A stretch of 64,000 bases of DNA, taken from positions 21,925,041-21,989,040 of the forward strand of contig NC_052137.2 of assembly GCF_016086655.4 (NCBI RefSeq), given 5' to 3'. Both the position numbers and the translations under genes were made by a program. Positions 46,690-58,736 of the stretch are shown here, piece after piece. Positions within the stretch are counted from its first letter, which is position 1. Each line of letters begins with the position of its first letter. Origin of the DNA: Lepeophtheirus salmonis. Its lineage: Eukaryota > Arthropoda > Copepoda > Siphonostomatoida > Caligidae. Under the pieces are notes generated by a model. That model was not told where the DNA came from, made no database searches, and saw only the letters and a program-made list of their open reading frames with translations.

Positions 46690-49600
46690 GGCTTTGCTTT
46701 TTTTTTTTACAGTTTCTTTAGTCAATTGTTTACAATCTGTAATCAAGATTAAGCATTGAAGGAGCATAGGGGAAAGGGTCGCCATTTAAAAAAGAGTTGG
46801 GTTTTAGACAGAGGGGCTTGTATATGTAGCTTTAATTACAAAACATCTTAAGAAGAACAGAGTAATGAAAAAAATACTATTAAGTTACAGATGAGTGTTC
46901 GCGCGAGAAAAAACCACAATGTATAACTTTATATGACGTAGTTATAAGCATTTCTTGATTAATCTTCAAGGCAGATGAAGTCACGAAAAGCCATAACTAC
47001 TTATTTTACTCAATTAAAAAATACATAATAGATTTTTTTATATTATTTTGCTCAGCCAATAGTATAAATATTGAATTAGTCTTTTTTTATGATTTTTTGG
47101 AAATGTTAAGCTCTCCTAGATACAATAAATGATATATATGTATGCACGATTTTTAATCAGAAATTTCATCAATTGTTGACTATCTTTTGCCTAGCCTTGC
47201 CAGTTCTATAGGACAAATTTGAAACTGGGACAAGCTCTATATCCTCATACAATGACAGATAAGGTCAACAATTTTTGTCTATCCCCCCCTCCCCCCTAAA
47301 AATTGGAAATCCTAATATAAAGTTTATAGAGATTTAGAGTCAAAATTTACTTTCAAGTTATGACAATTTTTACATTATGTATATGCGTCCTCTGTATTGC
47401 CAATCTGCTGATACAAGCCCTAAATGGGGGATAAAAGTTGGTAAAATACTGTTATATAATTTCTATGATAAATATTTGGCAATATGGATGTTTGATTAAA
47501 AGAATACATATTCCAAGTAAAAACTTAAAAAAATTATATTAAGTTTTATTCTGTTTTCTATCAAAGATAATAATTTAAACACAATCATTTTAAAAAAAAG
47601 ATAATTTCCTAATGTAAAAAAAAGTTATGATATAAATTAGTTGTCTAAGTTTGGGAGATAATTAAAGAAGAAAACACCATTTTTTTTAAATACAAGGCTG
47701 TTTGGTGATCTTTAATACTTCTTTTAAATCATTCGAAATATAAAAGTGGTTATTTTCTACAAAAAGCATATTTTAGGCTTATGAAATTAAGTTAGAAATA
47801 GATCAAGCTAGTAGATATGTATAATACATACCTAGATCAACGCTGATTCCTGATACTCATCAATGTTAAAAAAAAGCATTGCAGATAGTTTGCAATTGTT
47901 TTTTTTTATAACATTGATGAGTATTACCCATTTCCTAACAGCAAATATCTTTTTATATGAAGCTGAGAGGTCCAAGTCTCATATGAGATATGTGCACGAC
48001 TTTACTGGTATTACTAAAACAAGAAAACTACTCACCAATCAATAAAGTCCCTCGTTAACCAAATTGAAAATACCTAGAAATCACGTGCCTCATAGTCTGA
48101 TGAATTGCATTAAAAATGTATCTGTTAACATTTTCTGTACACAGCTCCTTGTAAAATATGAATCTACAAAAAAAGTACATATTCTAATATTTGAATCGTT
48201 TTGATAAACACAAATGTTGAGTTAGTTTGAGCGGAAGTAAAAAAAAAAAAGGAACAAAACAAAACAAGATACACACATACACTTACTAACAACTTATATA
48301 AGAAGTACAAAACAGATGCAACAAGAAATTTATGACTTAATTAAATAAAGGAAGAAAATAAATAAAATAAAAAAACTTAATAATAGTCTTAAAAAAACCA
48401 TATAATACGTATCATTATGTTACATATATGAGTCGAAGCATAAAATTAGGTTCTTTTTTCTTTCTTGGTTAGAGGATTAATACACCCATGTAAGTATGAA
48501 CATGTAATAAATGAGATATAATTTTAATTTACCGTGAGTAATAATTAATTTGTATATTGTACATATATTTGCAGATATATGTATGTATATTTTAACGAAC
48601 GTTTATTTTATTTCAAGAAATAGAGATGGACCTCATGAAAAGCAAATTCCACAATAAAAACCATATCCAACTTAATACTTCCACTGACCCACCAACAAAT
48701 AAAAACCATTTACTTCCTCTAATTTTTCCTCAGAAATACATTTTTTAGTAGTATTATACATAATAATAATGTTTTCTTTCACGGGGATTCTGTTTTCCTA
48801 CAAATTTTCGGTACATTACATATTCAGTAAATTCCATGAAAATCCAGAATTTAATTATTTTATAATATAACTTTACTTTATTTATATACAATCCACAAAA
48901 AATCAGCTGTATAATCTATATTTCACTTATTCTATTAATGTAGCAGAGTGTCACATCTATTATCTATGGCGGAGAGTATCATAGCCGATGGATTTGGCAT
49001 GAGTCTAAAGTAGTCAAATTGTCTCAAATCTCTTACAATGAGAAGAGAAAATGACTTCAAAGTGGAGGCGATGATATCAAAGATTCGTACGATAATATAT
49101 GCCTGAAGATCAAAAAGCACCCCTCTTCTTTTAGATCTGAACAAAGCAATCGTGAGATACATGGACTCAATGGACTTTAAAAAAACATTTTATATTTTAT
49201 TATATAAAGGGGACTTCTCCCCATCTTTTAACAGCTCATAAATCTCCCATACATATTTTATGCGATTTTTAATAAATTGGGAAAACTCCTGGTCATTTTT
49301 GTCTTATTTGGTGTAGTTTTGGACAGATGTGCCTTTCTATGCATTTGGTTAATTTAGCTACGTAAATGGAAAATAATTTGATGAAGAGAAAAAGGAAGAA
49401 GTGTAGTAACAAAAGAAATAAAAACATGTAAATTGAGAATATACGAGTAATTTATTAATATTTATCCTTTCCTCTTAAAATATGTATAAGAAAACATCAA
49501 ATTAAGCATTATTTTTTATTTACTAACCGGATCTCGATATTTACGGTGATAACGTAGTTTAAAAATATGTAAACCTGGATACCACTCAATGACAATTTCA

Positions 49601-50690
49601 CAGGAAATGAGAAATTCTTATACATAGAGTATTTTATGAGATTGACTTAACCGTAGTATTCCCCACTGAATTAAGCTGAATTTCAATTGAAGTCCGCTTA
49701 AATATAGTGACGTCATAATTAAGTGATTGTTTTGTAATTAACAGTGTCCTTTTCCAACATGGAGAACAATTAGGGATGTATGGACTGATTGACAGTAAGT
49801 TTATATATATTTGAGTCACTCAAAAAATACTTCACAACTTGTCTCACCTCAAAATAACAGATTGATTTTAAAATCATTCAATTTCTTGTGACAAGTCATA
49901 TTGATATAATAAATGTCATCGATTCAATGGTAGTAAATCTAAATATAAGATGGGGCTTTAATACCTAGTCAATTATAATTTCACAATTATTTTGAATCCA
50001 TCAAAAGATAGTGTTCGTAATCTAAGATCAGTTGGAGTGTAGGTTAGTAGCTCAAAATATTAGAAGTTAGGTATTAGATATAAAAAGGTATATAAACTTT
50101 AAGGAACTTCAAAAAGAAAAGAAAAAGGTGGATATCTTTTTCTAATAGAACTCCAGACCCTAGATCTGTAATGGTGGGAAAGGTTTCTTTGAGGTTCTGC
50201 CTCTCTCTCTCAAGAAAGAAAAGGATTCTTGATTTCTTTAGTTAGGGACACAGACGATTAAAAATGTACTCTAACATAACTGAACAAAGTTATGATATTC
50301 TAATGATTTTAAACGCATCCTGGATTATTGATCTGAATAATGATTCTTTGCCCCTTAAAATTTGGAACCCTCCTCTTTAGATGAAAGACTGATTGTGGTT
50401 CTGATTGAACTGCAGGGTACCGTGATCAAAGTTGGTAGAAAATGGTAAATCACTGCAAGAAATGGACTATTTTCCATCCAAGTTCTGTCAATGTAAATAA
50501 CTAATAGTAGTTAAGAAAGTTGTATCCGTGGTAACTCATGGCCTAAATACACTACTTGCAATCCGCCAAAGAAATTGAATAGAGGTTATTTAATCGCCTC
50601 CGTTTGTTTGATACTTTATAACCAGGATTACGGAAAAAGTTATGAACTGATTTTGGTAAAACTTTCTAAGAAAATTAGATGTATATGTTA
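46690..50690. other. No supported gene; one weak exon-like segment
   Basis: Mostly AT-rich. A 75-codon minus-strand frame (49162 to 48935) includes a possible 100-bp exon (49136 to 49037) between TTTGTTCAG and ATT|GTAAGA, phase 2-0. The opposite strand is also nearly open there, so I do not call it. CCCCCCTCCCCCC near 47286 is a C-rich tract. ACCAGGATTACGGAAAAAGT then TATGAACTGATTTTGG near 50623 resembles a widespread repeat-associated sequence. Confidence 0.4.
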
Positions 50691-50699
50691 ATAGTAAAA

Positions 50700-51410
50700 A
50701 TCCATTAAATTGTTAGAGATCAAGGTCACACAACAGGTCAAATATGCATCAAAAATAATTTTAGGCGGAGTTTTAAAATTTTATTTCTTAGTAATCACTT
50801 ACATTTTTTCATAAGGTCTGTATTATCACGTAGAGGAAGTTAGCGTAGCACCTGTGATACACTTATCATAGTTTGAGAACCACTGCTCTATAATATAGAA
50901 ATATAATCAAGTTATTATAAGAAAATTTGATAAACTGTCGTATTTAATACGTTATATATAAAGAAATATCACAAAAAGAGCTAACTTTTTATGGTGTGTG
51001 GCCATTAAACCTTAATAGGGCAAAATCATAAGTAACATTAAACTTTAAAAAGGTATAATGGACCATAAATTTTAGGAGAAATGATTTAAATTGAAAATTT
51101 GTGCTCTACACTTTTTTAGTTTTAAATTTGTATTTCTAACTTTGTCAACACATTTTTTAATAAGGATGCTATTATCGCATAGATGGAGTAAGTGGTGTAG
51201 TACCCATTATACGCTTACCGTAGTTTGAGAGCCTGTGTTGTATAAAATAATCGAGAAAAAATCACCTGATTAAATAAAAATTGAATAAAATGTCAGATAT
51301 GAAAGGATGACCACCACATTTAGAAATTATACAAAAAGAGCAAATTTTTCATGGTTTAATTATGTAATGATGTCAAGGTCAAACAAAATTGAGTATAACA
51401 TTTAGAGAAA
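50700..51410 (-). repeat. Tandem pair of hAT-end-like repeats, inverted relative to 28.3-29.0 kb
   Basis: Two units show the 28-kb markers in reverse complement: ATAGTTTGAGAACCACTG (near 50868) and GTAGTTTGAGAGCCTGTGTT (near 51221), AAAAAGAGCTAACTTTTTAT and AAAAAGAGCAAATTTTTCAT, and TTTCTAACTTTGTCAACACA. The spacing of the terminus-like motif is about 350 bp. Together with 28324-28980 this gives four units in two inverted tandem pairs about 22 kb apart. Confidence 0.65.
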
Positions 51411-52320
51411 ATGATTCGATGTGGAGGTTTGCCCACAATCAAGTGCCCATTCTAGTTTTTGTTTTGTTTTTCCTACTGGAGTCATCATCATAGGTAATAT
51501 GTATAATATATATTACATACTCGAATACGTATGGAAGACAAGGGGAAAAGTATTGTTGTCTTATTTCTTTATTTTTGTTAATTACTTTGTTGATATTATA
51601 TTATAATTTCTGTACTATAACATTTTTTGTTATGTCCGGGTAGCCATTAACGATAATAGACAAGGGCCATAATAAAAGAAGAACCTTCTTCTCATTTGGG
51701 AAATGCGCTTGTTCATTTTCTTCAAAGGTCACCCTCTATATACATAGAAGTATGTTACATTTCAATTATGTACCTCACTAAAAGAGGACAAACTAATTTC
51801 ATGAGAGGTGTATGTACACAGTCATTACATATTATTAATATTAAGCAGTCAGAAGAAGTAAAGGCACACATAATTATATTCTCAGTGTGAGGAGACCTAA
51901 CAGCACACATACAAATGTAGAAATCTTTAAATCAAATGATTACATCAGAAGGGATGAACCTACGCTCAGAACAAAAATGACAAAGCCTATTACATGTCAA
52001 TCATACTTAAACAGAATAAAAGAAATGGTTTGTAATCAATTACGGGGATGGTTGTTGTACATATATATATGTACAATGTACATATGTCTAATATCAACTA
52101 GGTAGGTAGTTAATATACATATTGTGTACTTACTTATATATTAAAAGAGCGAATGAGCAACAGAAAAGCCTCCAAATATTATAATGTAATAAAAAATTGG
52201 GGTATGGAACAAGAATGGGAAGGTTCATTTAACTCAAGACACTTCCAAAGGGTATTACTTATATTTTTGAAAAATTGATAACAGAGTATATCTTTAATAT
52301 AACAGGAAAGTGCATTATAA
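51411..52320. other. No gene recognised
   Basis: Frames at 51421-51606, 51696-51890 and 51887-52105 have no recognisable domain. A perfect 20-bp AT-rich palindrome of type TGTACATATATATATGTACA lies near 52056. Confidence 0.4.
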
Positions 52321-52324
52321 AAGG

Positions 52325-52632
52325 GCTATAGCCTCTCCCCCCAAAAAAAAAAAAATAACAAGGATTAGAAAATATAATATTTGAAATTTAACATAATTTT
52401 TCAAATTTTCGTTCCAAATATTTCATTTTTTTCACAAAAAATTTAGCTTTCTTTGAATTGTGAATGGATTTTTGAAATTTTTATTCGAAAAATATAATTT
52501 TTTATGAGCAGCTGTGGATTTTAAATTTTTTTTCCAATAGGTTTAACTTTTTGAGAATAACCATGGATTTTTGAAATTTTTTCCGCAAAATTTAATATTT
52601 TAATCAACAGCTGAGGACGCCCCTGACTATGT
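52325..52632 (-). mobile_element. AT-module element with GGGGCGTCC end
   Basis: The right end, reverse complemented, reads CAGGGGCGTCCTCAGCTGTT. The left side has CCTCTCCCCCCAAAAAAAA. The interior repeats ATGGATTTTTGAAATTTTT and AAATTTAATATTT modules of roughly 40-60 bp with CAGCTG words. The same module family appears at 17340-17530, 38287-38732 and 58790-59060. It is hAT-like by its end sequence, but no duplication was seen. Confidence 0.45.
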
Positions 52633-52689
52633 ACTGTTGTCTTCAAGATCAATTTAATGGGGGTTACTCATATTTCATTAAAAAAAATC

Positions 52690-53215
52690 CATTCCAACGG
52701 GTGCGGAGTTGAAATCATCAGCTGAGAAACTCATTGACACCCTAGAAAAAAAAACACACAATTAATGCATACATTAACTCAGAAACAGACAAAAGAATTG
52801 GTGTCATGTAGAGCAGACACCAACAAATATCCGAATCTTGACCTAGGCAAGCAGGCATTAATATCGGTATTGCATCAAGACAAGCTTCATCAAGATAATA
52901 ATGCACTTTCATATACATTAAAGGTATCACAGTCCTTTTCTGAAACCAACATTCCATTCTGGCCGAAAACTATGTGGACATGTCTTGACCAAGGCCTGTT
53001 GAAAAAGTTTACCGAATCTTGAAGCCCTCCAGGCTTCTGTCGATGGGCATTGTAACTCCAGGAGCCTCAATTTCAATATTACTACCTGTCAGACCTTCCA
53101 ACGTCGTATCAAGGCCATTATAAATGTGGATGGGGCTACATTGAAGATTAGAAATGGCAAAACTTGTGTTAACAACTGATCTAAGTTCAGTTAATGTAGC
53201 TTCCTCAGTTTCTGA
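52690..53215 (+). pseudogene. Mariner transposase C-terminal relic
   Basis: The 85-codon frame (52765-53022) contains QDNNALSYTLKVSQSF then SETNIPFWPKTMW, fitting QDGAPxHTxKxxQxFL...IPFWPxxMWPP with the second catalytic aspartate kept. A deletion and frameshift follow in place of the SPDLNPLDY block with the third catalytic residue. Reading resumes (about 53023-53177) with ALQASVDGHCNSRSLNFNIT then CQTFQRRIKAIINVDGATLK, the family tail. CAACGGGTGCGGAGTTGAAA at about 52698-52717 resembles the GGGTGCGTAATTGAAA repeat at 37281. The N-terminus is missing. Confidence 0.65.
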
Positions 53216-53219
53216 CATT

Positions 53220-54625
53220 TAACTTCTTAAACGTTTTGCATCTTTAAGGCTCAAGAAATCTATTTTTCAAATTTCTGCGATTCTGTGATTTAAAATGTTT
53301 GTTTTTTGGAGGAGAAAAAAATACAACTTTAGTGATTTTCTAGCTTCAAAATTTAATATATCATGGAGTTTTACTTCTACAAACAAGCATAAATTTGAAA
53401 TCACATAATCTCTATTTTAAAAGGAATAAAGGTTGAGGTTTGAAAATGATCATATTCAATGTTTGTAGAAGTAAATTGTAAATTGGTCCACTGCAAAGTT
53501 TTAAAATTTAAAATGAAGATAGATGTGGTAACCTACCGTACTCAAAGCTACAAAAGACACAGACTTAAGCAATGAGCATTACAATTAAAAATACATGTGT
53601 AAATATTAGCCTTCCGATTTTAAAAATTTGTGATCCCTTTACAATTTTTTCATATTTTTATAATTTTTAGGCCCTAAAAAAACCGTCATTTAAAGATCTG
53701 TTTTCCCAGGCCACTACAAATCTTAATATATCTAGACAAAGACTTTAAGGGTTTGAGGCCGAGAAGAAACCTTAAAAATAGCCTAAAAAGCTGCACTGCA
53801 TATATAATTCATTTCTATGGACCTTTTTAATCAACCTTTGATCGTTCAAAGTCCAGTCATGTTCAGACTGTGGAAGCTCGTGTTTCAAAATATGGAGAGA
53901 CATTCTTCAATCACAGTTTAATTTACCTACCTACTATTTTACATGTTTTCTAATTAAAACATTACTTCAAATCTAATGATTTATTCAAATCAGAGTTAAC
54001 AAAGTCTCACAAAATATCTCTTCGTTAATGACTCAGAATTTAATTTATAAGTTACATAAAGTAGTTTAAAAAGTATATATTTTTTTATGTCAGATGATTC
54101 GTTCCATTCCTCCTACCCTTTAATATGTACATGTTCAGGAATCTGACAAAATATTTAATAAATAAATTTTTATTTTTTGATATCATAAAAATTCTTTTAG
54201 CTCTCATTATTTACAATTTTTTTTTCTTTTTTTTTTTTTTTTGTTAAAAGAAAGTTTGTCTTCGTCTTCATATGGGAACGTTATATCAAGAGTAAGAGAG
54301 ATGATAGAGGGAAGAAAAAATTGAACACTCTAGGAATTCTAAATCGTCCTTACTTCCTGGAATGCGTGTAGACATACAAACTATGAAAATACATGAAAGG
54401 TGAAGTAAATAAGAACAGTATGTACATATATCTCATAAATACAACAATGGTAGATATAGTAAGTCAACATAAAATAATCCTTGAGAAAAATTAAAAAAAG
54501 TAAAAAATTCCATTTTATTTTTTTACTTTTATTAATAAAAGTAATTTGTCGATAGAAAATGACGAAAGCTTGTCAAGGAATATAAATATATTTCACACTC
54601 AATTATATAAAAAAATTTCAAACTT
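53220..54625. other. No gene recognised
   Basis: AT-rich with a long T tract near 54218-54242. No exon-like frame or element end could be supported. Confidence 0.45.
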
Positions 54626-54658
54626 ATTTATAACCAAGGTACCCCCTTGGTTATAAAT
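54626..54658. other. Perfect 14-bp inverted repeat, five-base loop
   Basis: ATTTATAACCAAGG (54626-54639) is followed by TACCC and then its exact reverse complement CCTTGGTTATAAAT (54645-54658). Part of the stem (CCAAGG) is GC-containing, which makes it the cleanest hairpin noticed in the window. It has no poly-T tail or flanking gene that would identify it as a terminator or an RNA gene. Confidence 0.75.
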
Positions 54659-54871
54659 GAGGGGCAGAAAGAATTGATTAGTTAAATGAATATCTATGAC
54701 ATTACTGTTTAATTAATAATTTAGAGTTGAGATTTGTGTCATAAAACTGGGCACAAAAGGATACTTACTACTTCTCTATTAAAAAATATTGTTTACTGAT
54801 ATTCGACTATAGTTTGTTCCAAGTTTTTTTTTTTTACATGTCTACTCATATATATATATATATGTTAGTAT

Positions 54872-55394
54872 CAGAGTTGGGCAAGTTTGTCTCACTTAAC
54901 TTAAGTTTTAGCATAACTAGTTATTTTTTTAAACTGTATTATCTTAACTTGTACCTTTTTTGATTAAGTTAAAGTTAAAATCCGCAGAGACGTCGTTGAA
55001 CGTGTTTCATTCCACATTAGCCTCCTCCGATAGTTATCATATGAGGCATCGCTTGCATTGCTTTTTGCTTGTTGTTGGTAGTTTGAATTTTTTTCTATAT
55101 AGTTCAATTGGAATTGCAGAAAATCTCAAACAGACCGACAGAATAATTTTCATTATGTAGCCTTGATAAGTCTTTCAATTCACTCTAATTTAAATAATTA
55201 TTTTTAAATATCGAAATTAACATTAACTTAACCAAGGTTAGGTAAGTCAATTTAACTTAAGTTATTCTAACTTAACATTTTAATTATAATAGAAATCGAA
55301 ATAAACTTGAACTCAAATAGTTATTAAAAAATTGAATAATAGTTAACTTTAACTTAACTAGTTAAAAAAAAATAAGTTAACTTGCCCATGACTG
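54872..55394. mobile_element. Non-autonomous hAT-like element with 8-bp target duplication
   Basis: It starts CAGAGTTGGGCAAGTT and ends AACTTGCCCATGACTG, whose reverse complement is CAGTCATGGGCAAGTT. The flanking octamers are GTTAGTAT (54864-54871) and GTTAGAAT (55395-55402), 7 of 8 identical. GTTGGGCAAG-type ends and 8-bp duplications are typical of hAT elements. The interior is full of TAACTTAA/TTAAGTTA words in both orientations near each end, giving long subterminal inverted repeats. The 66-codon frame at 54960-55160 has no transposase features. Length is 523 bp. Confidence 0.85.
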
Positions 55395-55399
55395 GTTAG

Positions 55400-56660
55400 A
55401 ATAAACTTTGCCCTTCTAGTAAAACACTTTACGTATCATATTTAAAACATGACTTTTTGAATAAAAGAATTGGACGATTGGACAACTTTTTGCCTCAAAA
55501 ACTTCATGGAGACAAATATACATATAATCAATGAATCATTTAAGAGAAAAAGTGCAATATCCTAAACTTTGACCTTTTAGTGTTGTAAAGTGCTTGACCT
55601 CGTGTTTAAAAAATACAAATATATTTTTAGAGGTATTATAGAAAAAAAAACACATAAATATATTTTTTTATAAACTGATGTTTATGGATGGGATTAATAG
55701 ATGACAGAATCGTAAATTTCAAAGGAATCATTTCCTTGATTATTCTGCAAGAGTAGTCCACTTATTACATTGAATTTCAAAAAATCTCTATTTGTAAAGA
55801 AAAACTGAAAATTATCAATTTAAAACAACAATCATTTTTGTTCTCAAAAATGTACAGAAGTTATTTTATCTTAAAAAATCAGAAAATTCTGACCATGCAT
55901 TAGACTAGCGGGTGTAATAGGATGCAAGAGAAAATTTAGTACTACCATTGTATCTCATATAGCAAGATACTTGAATTCTCAGTGTGATGGAGTCAAAGTG
56001 ACTTTTTATTTTTGGAAACTGACGATTGATGACCTTTTTCTATTGGAATAACTCTCAATAGGCATATCAGACTACATCACTGATTTGAAACCAGTTAGCT
56101 TCTTCTATTGATATATGTAGCTGAGCGATGATTGTTAATTTGTTTAATTGAAGTAATCTCATTGAAATATTGATGGTTCATCAGCATTCTAAGATAATGC
56201 TTCTATATTACGATATAATTATATTATCAATGATTTCCCAATGAGTCCGGGTAATACTCGTACCCGGAACATCGATGTAAGAAGTACCCACACACAACCC
56301 TCAAAAACGTGTACTCTGCATGAATAATTTTGAACAAGTAATGACTGACTAAACAAAGTCGTTCATCGTTTTTTGTAACGTCATCAATTTTGCAAATTCA
56401 TCAAGAAATTCGTACAACTACATCATATACTAGAGTTAACCATTGTTTGTCTCGAGTGTTTCCACTCATCACCAGGGGCAACATAGCTTATTAAAAAATG
56501 GAAATACGTTTTTATAAAAATGACGTCATTTATTGATGACAAAATAACTTTTCATTTGCTTAAATTGTTATTGTCTTTCAAAGAGGGGGGGGAGGGGGAT
56601 ATGACCACTTAGTCTTTTGTTTCAGCGTATATGTCCATCATTCATCAGTAACTTAGTTGT
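55400..56660. other. No gene recognised
   Basis: AT-rich sequence without supported features. A G-run (GGGGGGGGAGGGGG) sits near 56585-56598. Confidence 0.45.
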
Positions 56661-56664
56661 AATA

Positions 56665-57064
56665 AAGTTTTGTTCGGTATACCGGCACAATAGTTATACC
56701 GGGGTACTGACCTATTTAAAATGGTTTTATTACTGGTAATGGAACCAATACTTGCATATGCACTACGTCATTAAAAAATCTTGCTGATGACGTAGTCCCT
56801 CAAATTTCTAACCCTCTACCCAAAACAAAATTGCCCTGTATAAATAAAGAAAAAAATAAAAAGTTATATTACAAAAAAAAGTGATAAAATTTCTGAGCTA
56901 AGCCCCACCTCAAATAAAAATCCTACCATAAGTGCATGCCAATTGTCATTAACAACATTTTTGATGAATATTTATAGTCTAAAAAGTATCCACAAGTACC
57001 GAAATAACAATACGTATATTGATACCGGAACCGATAAGAAAGTATTTGTATCCTGACAACACTA
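56665..57064. mobile_element. GGTATACCGG-containing hAT-like element
   Basis: The right end TATCCTGACAACACTA gives TAGTGTTGTCAGGATA on reverse complement. The left end AAAGTTTTGTTCGGTATACC is a decayed version of TAGTGTTGTTCGGTATACC. Inside, ATACCGG/CCGGTAT words (GGTATACCGGCAC, GATACCGGAACCGATAAG) cluster near both ends. The same pair of ends brackets 58737-59610. No target duplication or transposase is seen. Confidence 0.5.
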
Positions 57065-57524
57065 GAGCATTACTCTGTACTTCTGAAGGTTATTTGTAAA
57101 TACGTTACTATAACTACTAATAACTTTCACATATTAAAATACCCAGTTTTACCGGATTCCGATGTTTAACTATACGAGTTTTAACGGTTTAAAAAATACC
57201 CTAAGCCCATTCTTAATATATAGATTAGCTCCTAGTACACCTGCATGAAATGTACATTTGTCCATGAATGTAAAGTATAAAATGCATACACTTAATTGAA
57301 TAAGTCATTTTTGTAGAGAAAAAATACAATTTAGAGTTGAAAAAAGAAAAAAAAACTAGTGGTAGTCTTGTTCTTTTTTGAGATGGTGTTCATTTAATGA
57401 AGATTTACGGTCTACATTTTGTTAAATTTTTTTTAAATGCATAAAAACATATACAAAATTTGTACACAAAACTTGTATTAGCATTTATTTACAATTTTAT
57501 TGCCTTTAATTTTAATTACAAGGT

Positions 57525-57735
57525 TTGATTAAGCAACCAAGCGTCAGCTTAAACAAATTTAGTTTTATTCCATACAAAAAAGGCAAGATGTGTTCGATCT
57601 TCATCACGCCGGTATCCCTTGTTATCTCCATCCGGACTGCCTACAATATCAATAAGTCAATAACGACCCCATACAGCCAAGAAGAACCAAAACGTGATCA
57701 GCAACACCTGGGCTAACTTTTGGTCTGTCTCAAGG
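57525..57735 (+). pseudogene. Mariner transposase N-terminal fragment
   Basis: The 63-codon frame (57525-57716) ends with ISIRTAYNINKSITTPYSQE and EPKRDQQH, comparable with IPNIKKSIMNG...PYSQEKLK in the 4255-4614 relic. At the DNA level CCATACAGCCAAGAA is identical in both. It represents the first helix-turn-helix and linker, with PYSQ in place of the usual PGSG. Nothing of the catalytic domain follows, and the sequence runs into a G-rich tract. It is a short fragment of the same subfamily as the 4.3-kb copy. Confidence 0.5.
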
Positions 57736-57755
57736 GGGTAGGGTGGGGGAGGGGG
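57734..57755 (+). other. Canonical G-quadruplex motif
   Basis: Four G runs of 5, 3, 5 and 5 bases are separated by TA, T and A. This fits the G3+N1-7 pattern with very short loops and is striking in DNA of about 30% GC. It directly follows the mariner fragment. No promoter or gene start is recognised nearby. Confidence 0.75.
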
Positions 57756-57759
57756 TATA

Positions 57760-58730
57760 CAAAGATATATTTGAATATAATTATAATATTTTCCCTGTAA
57801 AATTTTTATTTTTAATCTATCTCCCAATAGTAGTAGTTCATTTTCTCTCTCCAAAATTATATAACCGGCAGCTGACGTTAACTTGGGTCTTTTTGAGTAC
57901 TAACATAAATCTTGATCCTGCCTTATCCTCGCAATCTACAAAAATCCCACATTACCACGATATTTTAAGTTTAATCATAATACGAATAAATACATCATTG
58001 TCATATTTTTCAAAATATAAATGAAAACGTTTGTGTATAACTCTAACTAGCTACTACATCTGAACATATTTTTGAGTATAGCGACTATATAGAAAGTAAA
58101 TGGGATTTTTGAGTCTCATCCATCACTAAGTAAGTAATTTTTCTTAGTTGAGTAACTTATGAAAAATAATAAACAAATAACGCTTGTTTGAAGAAAGAGT
58201 AGGGAAAAAAGAGACAAATAACTTTTGAATGTGACAACGATTAGAATTCCATAAATTTTAAAGACAATCCTGAATCATAGGAGACAAAATAATAATAACA
58301 AAAATAAAAAGTCAAAAGACACGCTTTAAATCCACATTTTGGAAACAAGTAAAGCTTAACACATATACAGCATGGACTACTGATATGCTTTAAAGTCATA
58401 CCTTAATGTCATCATCATATGAATCAATTAAATAGCCGAAAAAACCACTAGGTATGACTAAAAAGATAACTTTATTTATGCTCAGCACTTTTAATTGAGA
58501 ACTTAACACGCCCTTTAAAAGATATCAAATTTTCATTTATTAATTAATTTTATGGGTGGATTTTTTGAATATTTATTAAAGTCACTCTTGAAGTCTTTTC
58601 TTTATTTTTGCAAATTGACATTTTAAAGCGTATATATGTCTTTAAAGACATAGATTTAGATAAATAAATATGCAAAAACCTATCAGTGAACTTATTAAGA
58701 AGACCGTCTATATATTTATATTTTGGGAAG
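57760..58730. other. No gene recognised
   Basis: AT-rich. The 93-codon plus-strand frame at 57743-58024 is hydrophobic and overlaps the G-rich tract. It shows no domain. Confidence 0.4.
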
Positions 58731-58736
58731 TGGGTA

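Noticed and set aside
47863..48045. 60-codon plus-strand frame, with a good minus-strand splice acceptor (TTTTCTTGTTTTAG) on the other side.
   Set aside because: The minus-strand frames behind the acceptor all hit stops before the possible donor, and the plus-strand frame has no domain.
49037..49136. Exon-like minus-strand segment with a GTAAGA donor.
   Set aside because: The phase (2-0) does not fit the other candidates, and the opposite strand is almost equally open.
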